Positions 1-4,036 of a DNA stretch of 6,634 nucleotides are shown here, piece by piece; positions within the stretch are counted from its first letter, which is position 1, and each line of letters opens with the position of its first letter. The position numbers and the translations under genes were made by a program. The stretch lies in contig CAJBHC010000002.1 in the NCBI GenBank assembly GCA_903952785.1, positions 1 through 6,634 of the forward strand, read 5' to 3'. Under the pieces are notes generated by a model. It ran no database searches. It was given only the letters and a program-made list of their open reading frames with translations, and was not told the origin of the DNA. Source of the DNA: an uncultured bacterium. Its GTDB lineage: Bacteria > Patescibacteriota > Minisyncoccia > Phycocordibacterales > CAIZLB01.

Positions 1-294
1 CAGACTACAACCAAACCAAATCCAACAAACTCAGTACCCTCATCTTCTTCCTTCACCCGTGATCTTAAGATTGGCATGAAAGGATTAGATGTTAAACTCC
101 TACAACAATTCCTCAACACTCACGGCTTCCCAGTATCAAAGAAGGGTATTGGATCAAAGGGAAGAGAGAATACAACCTTTGGCCCTGCAACAAAAGCTGC
201 GCTTGTTAGGTTTCAGAAGGCGAACAAGATTACACCAGCTGTGGGGTATTTTGGATCGGTGACGAGAAATAAGGTTTGGAGAGTGCGGCAGTAG
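1..294 (+). CDS. C-terminal part of a peptidoglycan-binding-domain protein (5' end outside window)
   Basis: The frame is open from base 1 to the TAG at 292-294, giving 97 visible residues, so the gene begins upstream; the ATG at 76 lies inside the domain and is not the start. The first ~18 visible residues are a Ser/Thr/Pro/Asn-rich linker. Then a PG_binding_1-type domain follows: FTRDLKIGMKGLDVKLLQQF, a GFPVS turn, TFGPATKAALVRFQKAN, and the terminal motif VGYFGSVTRNKV. The family is a three-helix module thought to bind peptidoglycan, usually at the end of secreted hydrolases or surface proteins. The upstream part, and so the enzymatic or structural role, is not visible. The FTRDL...YFG..TR form is typical of Parcubacteria-type surface proteins. 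It converges with the minus-strand gene ending at 331. The domain is confident; the function of the whole protein is unknown. Confidence 0.88.
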   Translation, partial: QTTTKPNPTNSVPSSSSFTRDLKIGMKGLDVKLLQQFLNTHGFPVSKKGIGSKGRENTTFGPATKAALVRFQKANKITPAVGYFGSVTRNKVWRVRQ

Positions 295-330
295 TTAAAC
301 CTTTAGCTTCCTTGACTCAATATAAAATGC

Positions 331-969
331 TTATTCTATACAGCAATTAATTGCCCTCCTAACCATATCCCCAAGCTTGCCTGTTAAACCTTGCTTCTTT
401 GGATCTGTATCTGCAGTGTTGATTTGATTATCGTCAATCGTCTTGATGTCTGCGGTTGAAATCATCTTCATATTCAAGCCCCAGAATAGGGAGTACAGCT
501 CATATGATTTATTGAATAGTCCATAAGCGTCCTCTTTGTTACCTCTACTTAATTGCTTTGTTCCAACTTCCATCAATCTGTAACTTGCCGCCATTAAGTG
601 TTTTGAAATACACCACACTTCACCCTCATAATCCTTAATGATTCTTTTCAAAAGTTCTTTGCGCATCTCTCTTACCGTATCAATCAAATCATAATATTCA
701 TTCTTGCCAGTCTTGGCTCCTGTGAAGAAGAAATGCTCCTCAATGCTCACTAAGTTCATTATGGCAATGGAGAGATCTTGATCAGATGAAAGATCCATCT
801 GGTCTTGCTTCTTCATGGAATCAACCCGCTCTATAAATTCTTCCAGTTTTTTTACATCAAAACCGCCGGTCTTTTCTGCAGTAGTCTCTCCGTTTTCTGC
901 CACATGTGAAGGTTGGGTATTATTTGATGTTGTGTCTGTATTTGTGTTTGTATTTGTTGTTTCGTTCAT
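331..969 (-). CDS. Conserved helical protein of unknown function (Thr/Asn-rich N-terminus)
   Basis: From the ATG at 969 this encodes 212 residues. Residues ~1-35 are low-complexity, rich in Thr, Asn and Ser, and look disordered. The rest reads as amphipathic helices: FDVKKLEEFIERVDSMKKQ, then DLSIAIMNLVSIEEHFFFTG, a charged helix, EVWCISKHLMAASYRLMEVG and a NKEDAYGLFNKSYELYSLFW stretch that recalls a TPR-like helix pair. There is no signal peptide or membrane span, so it is probably cytoplasmic. It resembles a family I associate with Parcubacteria-type genomes but cannot name, and I assign no function. Start choice: ATG 969 sits 9 nt behind a GATAAT -10-like box, matching the leaderless pattern at 1785 and 1849. 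ATG 990, with GGAG (1000-1003) 9 nt upstream, and TTG 1005 are alternatives that would place the first codons inside the palindromic repeat. It follows the CPIC gene by 118 nt and may be partly co-transcribed with it. Confidence 0.8.
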   Translation of the reverse strand: MNETTNTNTNTDTTSNNTQPSHVAENGETTAEKTGGFDVKKLEEFIERVDSMKKQDQMDLSSDQDLSIAIMNLVSIEEHFFFTGAKTGKNEYYDLIDTVREMRKELLKRIIKDYEGEVWCISKHLMAASYRLMEVGTKQLSRGNKEDAYGLFNKSYELYSLFWGLNMKMISTADIKTIDDNQINTADTDPKKQGLTGKLGDMVRRAINCCIE

Positions 970-978
970 ATGTTTAAT

Positions 979-1007
979 ATTATCACCCATTGGACGATTC
1001 TCCAAAA
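979..1007 (-). promoter_or_regulatory. Possible leaderless promoter of the helical gene
   Basis: On the minus strand GATAAT (984-979) matches TATAAT at 5 of 6 positions and lies 9 nt before the ATG at 969. A weak -35 could be TTTTGG (1007-1002, 17-nt spacer) or TTGGAG (1005-1000, 15-nt spacer). Transcription would begin about 3 nt before the ATG. The whole -35/spacer region lies inside the 18-bp inverted repeat, so a cruciform or bound protein there would affect it. The -35 is poor, so this is tentative. Confidence 0.35.
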
Positions 1008-1085
1008 TCGTCCAATGGGTGATTCAGCTGAATCGTCGTTTGGATCATCCTGCTGGATGACCCATTGGGCGATTTTGGAGAATCG
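982..1085. repeat. Complex palindromic repeat with alternative hairpins
   Basis: Four nested symmetries are seen. (a) A perfect 18-bp inverted repeat, arms 982-999 and 1006-1023, around a 6-nt loop CTCCAA (1000-1005). (b) A 26-bp inverted repeat, arms 995-1020 and 1060-1085, with one mismatch (1011/1069). (c) A perfect 14-bp palindrome GATTCAGCTGAATC at 1021-1034. (d) A short hairpin TCATCC-TGCT-GGATGA at 1045-1060. Arm 1006-1020 is shared by (a) and (b), so those two structures exclude each other. The element fills the gap between the CPIC gene stop (1088) and the start region of the helical gene. It may be a REP- or MITE-like dispersed repeat, an attenuator, or a processing site; copy number elsewhere cannot be judged from one window. 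It lacks a T-run on either strand, so it is not a standard intrinsic terminator. Confidence 0.9.
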
Positions 1086-1087
1086 AA

Positions 1088-1636
1088 TTATTTTGTTAAG
1101 AAAAAGAATGCAAAACTAAGTATTATGAGTAATACATTTGGTATGACAACCTTCTCAAATGGAAAGTGCGCCCGACCATTATTCTTAGCCTTAATGTGAT
1201 CATACCACAGGACACTCGTCCAAAAGGCAAATGTTCCAACCATTATTCCAAGGGTCAATTTGTCCACTGAAAAAGCAGATTCCGTTCCAAATGATTTAAG
1301 AGCCCCAAGTTTGTTTCCAATAATACCCATGCTCCAAAGTGGAAATACAACTAATAGGTAATACGCGAGAACTGTAATTGTGTTTCTAAACTTAAAATGA
1401 ATCTTTTTTTTGTCAAACCAGTTTATGTTCCAAAAAGCCATTGATAGCGTCAGCGCGCCAATCCAAAGGCCGGTTATTGTATCATCAATTCCGATCCATC
1501 TTGAAAATCCAACCCCTGATGCAACCGCAATTGTACAAATTGGGCAGACAGCTAAAGCAACCTTACTTTTAAAGATTGAAACTAGGGCGAGCCCTAGTGT
1601 GGATGTTTTAAGTAGTGATAATGTATGGTTCTTCAT
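1088..1636 (-). CDS. CPIC-motif multi-span membrane protein, uncharacterised
   Basis: The ATG at 1636 begins a 182-residue protein. Residues ~8-30 form a hydrophobic leader ending VALAV, immediately followed by CPIC (31-34), a CxxC pair of the kind used in thiol redox or metal binding. A conserved-looking block GVGFSRWIGIDDTITGLWIG (41-60) follows. Further likely membrane spans are near 54-70, 86-106, 126-146 and 163-180, separated by Lys-rich loops (DKKK 75-78, KAKNNGR 149-155). If the leader is cleaved after VALA, CPIC would lie almost at the mature N-terminus, on the outer face. CPIC recalls VKOR/DsbB-type disulfide enzymes, but the rest does not obviously match them, so I give no enzyme name. 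Its start overlaps the stop of the 49-aa upstream frame by one base (TAATG), with no Shine-Dalgarno, which suggests translational coupling. As a gene it is confident; its function is unknown. Confidence 0.87.
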   Translation of the reverse strand: MKNHTLSLLKTSTLGLALVSIFKSKVALAVCPICTIAVASGVGFSRWIGIDDTITGLWIGALTLSMAFWNINWFDKKKIHFKFRNTITVLAYYLLVVFPLWSMGIIGNKLGALKSFGTESAFSVDKLTLGIMVGTFAFWTSVLWYDHIKAKNNGRAHFPFEKVVIPNVLLIILSFAFFFLTK

Positions 1637-1785
1637 TATTTATAATTAACTTTATCGATTTGTAATCCATCCTCATATCCACCGCCAACCTTTGACTTAT
1701 CTATCCTATCTAGTGAAATGGACAGTACAGCTACCGTTATTGATATTAAAAACAATAAACTTGATGCGATCAATTTTTTACTCAT
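1636..1785 (-). CDS. Small single-span membrane peptide, 49 aa
   Basis: The minus-strand ATG at 1785 opens a 49-residue frame ending in TAA at 1638-1636. The peptide starts MSKKLIASSLLFLISITVAV: two lysines and then a ~20-residue hydrophobic segment, a classic membrane anchor or uncleaved signal with the N-terminus inside. A short polar tail follows, LDRIDKSKVGGGYEDG and LQIDKVNYK. Three things support it as a gene: a near-consensus promoter ends 8 nt upstream (TATAAT 1799-1794); its stop and the CPIC gene's ATG share one base; and without it the strong promoter would have a ~150-nt untranslated leader. I recognise no family. It could be a partner subunit or assembly factor of the CPIC protein, or only a leader peptide that delivers ribosomes to it. 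Confidence 0.68.
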   Translation of the reverse strand: MSKKLIASSLLFLISITVAVLSISLDRIDKSKVGGGYEDGLQIDKVNYK

Positions 1786-1793
1786 ATCACCAC

Positions 1794-1822
1794 ATTATAG
1801 CTTTTTTGGGCATTTGTGTCAT
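1794..1822 (-). promoter_or_regulatory. Promoter for the 49-aa peptide / CPIC gene, leaderless
   Basis: On the minus strand, ATGACA (1822-1817, 5 of 6 to TTGACA), a 17-nt spacer and TATAAT (1799-1794, perfect) form a near-consensus sigma-70 promoter. The ATG at 1785 begins 9 nt past the -10 box, so the transcript should start about two bases before it, too short to hold a Shine-Dalgarno. A GGTGAT just before the ATG is mostly in the untranscribed part. Confidence 0.78.
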
Positions 1823-1832
1823 CTTTGCTGTG

Positions 1833-1841
1833 TGATATAAT
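1833..1841 (+). promoter_or_regulatory. Extended -10 promoter for the aquaporin operon, leaderless
   Basis: TGATATAAT at 1833-1841 is a perfect TATAAT with the TGn extension that lets a promoter work with a poor -35 (only TTTGTG-like sequence at 1813-1818, overlapping the minus-strand -35). The ATG at 1849 lies 7 nt past the box, where transcription normally starts, so the mRNA is predicted to begin at or next to the start codon. Confidence 0.72.
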
Positions 1842-1848
1842 TATTGCC

Positions 1849-2616
1849 ATGAATACAAATAAAATTTCATATAATAAATATGTTGCCGAAATTATCGGTA
1901 CTTTAATGTTGGTATTAGTAGTAGCATTATCAGGTGCAGGTTTGTCTGCAATCATTTTTGCTGGAATGGCTCTGGCTTTTGCTGTTTATCTTTTTGGTGA
2001 TGTCAGTGGGGCTCATGTTAATCCAGCTTTTACGATTGCGGCATTTACAATGAAGAAAATAAAATGGCAAGACGCAGTTCTTTACATCTGTGCCCAACTT
2101 ATTGGTGCAGGAATTGCACTTATTGTATTAAAAAACCTACCAGGTTTTACATTCACAGATATAGGGGCAATACCAGGTCTTACAACTTTGACTATATTTA
2201 AATCAGAAATTATTGGTGCAATTATTTATGCTTTTGCATTTTCTGCTATGGTGCATGGCAAGACAACAAAAAGCAATGTAGGTATTGTTGTGGGAATGGG
2301 GTTGTTTTTTGGATTGTTGGCAGCAAACATTGTCACAGGGGGAATTGGAATTCTTAACCCTGCAGTTTCAATTGGAACAAATATGTTAAACTGGGCCACA
2401 ATTATTGGTCCAATTGTAGGTGCGCTTATTGGAGCTTGGTTGTATAGATTTATTGTTCTTGGAAACTTCTGTGGGTGTCATTCAAGCTGTGAAGGATCAT
2501 GTACTTGTGGTTTTTGTCACAAGAAATCTAAGAATAATGCAGGTATATCTGAACCTGAGTCGGAGATAGTGTCAGAGCCAGTAATCATAGTTGAGAAAGT
2601 TGAGATAATAAACTAA
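1849..2616 (+). CDS. Aquaporin-family (MIP) channel with Cys/His-rich C-terminal tail
   Basis: Encodes 255 residues from ATG 1849 (a TTG at 1816 would lie upstream of the promoter's own -10 box). The MIP fold is clear: six membrane spans (about 10-30, 33-50, 74-95, 118-136, 144-162, 183-206) and two half-helices carrying SGAHVNPAFTIA (NPA 58-60) and GGIGILNPAVSIG (NPA 170-172). The family passes water, glycerol or other small neutral solutes through the inner membrane. Odd: the Arg that normally follows the second NPA is Val173. By ungapped counting against GlpF and AqpZ the other filter positions fall on Ala38, Ala158 and Gly167, which suggests a wide, non-polar pore. The tail is also unusual: Cys208, 210, 214, 218, 220, 223 with His211 and 224, a possible metal site, then an acidic stretch (EPESEIVSEP). 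It heads a probable operon with the flavoprotein gene 25 nt downstream. Family is certain; substrate is not. Confidence 0.93.
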   Translation: MNTNKISYNKYVAEIIGTLMLVLVVALSGAGLSAIIFAGMALAFAVYLFGDVSGAHVNPAFTIAAFTMKKIKWQDAVLYICAQLIGAGIALIVLKNLPGFTFTDIGAIPGLTTLTIFKSEIIGAIIYAFAFSAMVHGKTTKSNVGIVVGMGLFFGLLAANIVTGGIGILNPAVSIGTNMLNWATIIGPIVGALIGAWLYRFIVLGNFCGCHSSCEGSCTCGFCHKKSKNNAGISEPESEIVSEPVIIVEKVEIIN

Positions 2617-2641
2617 TTGCCCATAACTCTACAAGCATTTA

Positions 2642-3214
2642 ATGAAAACTTTAATAATAACAGCACACCCAAGTTCGCTCGGTTTTACTCATAAAATTGC
2701 ATCAGCTTATAAGGCTGGAGCGGAAAGTGTTGGCTGTGAAGTTGAAGTAGTAGATTTATACAGAGAGACTAGTAAGCAAGGGTATCTTTTGTTTGAAAAT
2801 ATCAAAGATCCTTCAATTGATGCACTCCGAGATATTTATCAAAAAAAGATATCAGAAGCTAACAATATTGTTTTTGTTCATCCGCTGTGGTGGGGATCAA
2901 TGCCTGCTATACTCAAGAACTTCATTGATTGTAATTTTACTCCAAGATTTGCTTACAGATATATTAATGGAAGACCTGTTGGATTATTGAAAGGAAGAAC
3001 TGCAAGTGTTTACATTACATGTGATGGATCTATTGGGATCTATAGATTACTTGCATTTCCATTTAAGATAACTTGGCGGTTTATAATTCTTGGAACGTGT
3101 GGGCTAAAGGTTAATAATATTTCTATTCTTGATAAAAAATTTAAAAGAACGGAGGGGGAGTTAAATATTTTCTTAGAAATGGTTAATGGCGATGCAAGAA
3201 AATTAAAACAATAA
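2642..3214 (+). CDS. Flavodoxin-fold NAD(P)H:quinone oxidoreductase-like protein
   Basis: 190 residues of the Flavodoxin_2 family (NQO / MdaB / KefF type). Residues 2-8 form the first beta strand (KTLIITA), followed by HPSSLGFTHKIA (9-20), the FMN/FAD phosphate-binding loop. VFVHPLWWGSMPAILKNFID (77-96) carries the family's W-GSMPA signature, whose aromatic pair stacks on the flavin. KGRTASVYITCDGS (117-130) matches the next strand and loop. Members transfer two electrons from NAD(P)H to quinones or similar acceptors, usually as cytosolic dimers, which protects against quinone redox cycling; some act as regulatory subunits of K+ efflux channels. The C-terminal part (LLAFPFKITWRFIILGTCGL, 136-155) aligns with the 'W...L..CGl' region of the family. 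No Shine-Dalgarno is visible; it lies 25 nt after the aquaporin and 13 nt before the DUF192 gene, so it is probably in one operon. The exact substrate is not predictable. Confidence 0.9.
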   Translation: MKTLIITAHPSSLGFTHKIASAYKAGAESVGCEVEVVDLYRETSKQGYLLFENIKDPSIDALRDIYQKKISEANNIVFVHPLWWGSMPAILKNFIDCNFTPRFAYRYINGRPVGLLKGRTASVYITCDGSIGIYRLLAFPFKITWRFIILGTCGLKVNNISILDKKFKRTEGELNIFLEMVNGDARKLKQ

Positions 3215-3227
3215 AAACAATAAAACA

Positions 3228-3794
3228 ATGAAGCCTTTGAAGTCTTTTATATTATTAGAAAAACCAGAAGATAAACTTAGAAATAGATTAATCATTCTTG
3301 GATTTTTGTTATTTATCATTATTATTTCCTATGTTATGTACGGTAGTGTCGCTTATGGCTTGAGTAAGTTGGAAAATTATAGTTTTCAAGAAGCAGCTTA
3401 TGCACCTACTGTTCGTTTAAAAACCATTGAAGTTGATTGTGCAGAAAAAAACAAATTTAAAACCTATGTTGTTGATGGTGAAATGGATAAAAATAAAGGG
3501 TTGAGTGTTTTTAGTAAAATTAAAAACGATGAAGCTATGTTGTTTGTATTCGATACTCTAGACAGGTATTCTTTTTGGATGAAGGATATGAAATTTCCAA
3601 TAGATATTGTTTGGTTAGATCAATACGGGTATGTTGTGGATCTTAAAAGTGATGCATTGGTCAACACTTATCCAGAAGTATTTGAGCCCAAGGCAGAATC
3701 GTTGTACGTTTTGGAATTTAATGCTGGAATAGCACAAAAAATGAATATTAAAATTGGGGACTTCTGCAGTTTTGATTTATCTACGCTAAAATAG
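3228..3794 (+). CDS. DUF192 protein with N-terminal membrane anchor
   Basis: 188 residues. A basic N-terminus (to Arg20) is followed by one membrane span at ~21-43 (LIILGFLLFIIIISYVMYGS), so the remainder should face outside the membrane. The DUF192 domain fills ~64-185. Its signature is present: GLSVFSKIKNDEAMLFVFDT (91-110), YSFWMKDMKFPIDIVWLDQY (114-133) and SLYVLEFNAG (158-167), ending in the usual IKIGD (175-179). DUF192 is widespread in bacteria and archaea as a small beta-rich domain, often exported; its biochemical role is not established. Many homologues are cleaved or lipid-anchored, whereas this one looks like a plain type II anchor. Cys71 and Cys180 lie in the extracytoplasmic part. 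It follows the flavoprotein by 13 nt with no Shine-Dalgarno and is the last gene of the probable operon. Family confident, function unknown. Confidence 0.92.
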   Translation: MKPLKSFILLEKPEDKLRNRLIILGFLLFIIIISYVMYGSVAYGLSKLENYSFQEAAYAPTVRLKTIEVDCAEKNKFKTYVVDGEMDKNKGLSVFSKIKNDEAMLFVFDTLDRYSFWMKDMKFPIDIVWLDQYGYVVDLKSDALVNTYPEVFEPKAESLYVLEFNAGIAQKMNIKIGDFCSFDLSTLK

Positions 3795-4036
3795 ACCCTA
3801 AATACAGGCGTAAGAGAGTGCTTGCATTTTATTTTCTTTACATACAGAAAAAATTGTATTTTGTTTCATATTTCCGGAGTTATCCACTACTTTTTTTCTT
3901 GATAAGTTATAAAATGTATAACACTCGTTCACCTGTTTGGAATAACCGGACGAGATAGCATAAATTACACGTGGCTACAGTGATTCGTTAGACATGTTAG
4001 TTGCATACGATTATTAAAGTTAATTATTTACGATTT
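3795..4036 (+). promoter_or_regulatory. Leader / control region of the ribonucleotide reductase gene
   Basis: 242 non-coding bases. Visible elements: an imperfect palindrome ATACA-GAAAAAAT-TGTAT (3842-3859) followed by a T-rich stretch, which could be a weak terminator for the upstream operon; a perfect inverted repeat GTTATA-AAATG-TATAAC (3906-3922) containing -10-like TATAAA (3908-3913) and TATAAC (3917-3922); and a hairpin at 3924-3954 (CTCGT/ACGAG, a 3-nt bulge, CC/GG, a mismatch, GTT/AAC, loop TGGAAT). A 7-bp direct repeat TACGATT occurs at 4006 and 4029. No good -35 pairs with either -10, and no B12-riboswitch core is recognisable, although the enzyme should use adenosylcobalamin. A second, weak leaderless option is TTGCAT (4001) - 18 nt - TATTTA (4025-4030), 6 nt before the ATG. 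Promoter position is uncertain. Confidence 0.45.

Noticed and set aside
815..1060. Plus-strand frame of 81 codons opposite the helical gene
   Set aside because: Antisense to a better-supported gene; its Val/Phe run is just the complement of the Thr/Asn repeat, and it runs through the palindromic repeat.
982..1085. CRISPR array or intrinsic terminator
   Set aside because: No regular spacer-repeat spacing, and no T-run follows any of the stems on either strand.
1410..1649. Plus-strand frame of 79 codons opposite the CPIC gene
   Set aside because: Shadow of the membrane-protein gene, with no promoter or recognisable domain.
1816..1848. Upstream TTG start for the aquaporin
   Set aside because: It would precede the gene's own extended -10 promoter and overlap the minus-strand -35; ATG 1849 fits the family's N-terminus.
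3961..4010. Possible cobalamin riboswitch (GTGGCTACAGTG) before nrdJ
   Set aside because: Only a loose resemblance to the B12-box; the other conserved elements and multi-stem architecture are not seen.
4001..4036. Upstream TTG start for the reductase
   Set aside because: Adds 12 unremarkable residues with no ribosome site; ATG 4037 begins a typical MASPKKK tail.
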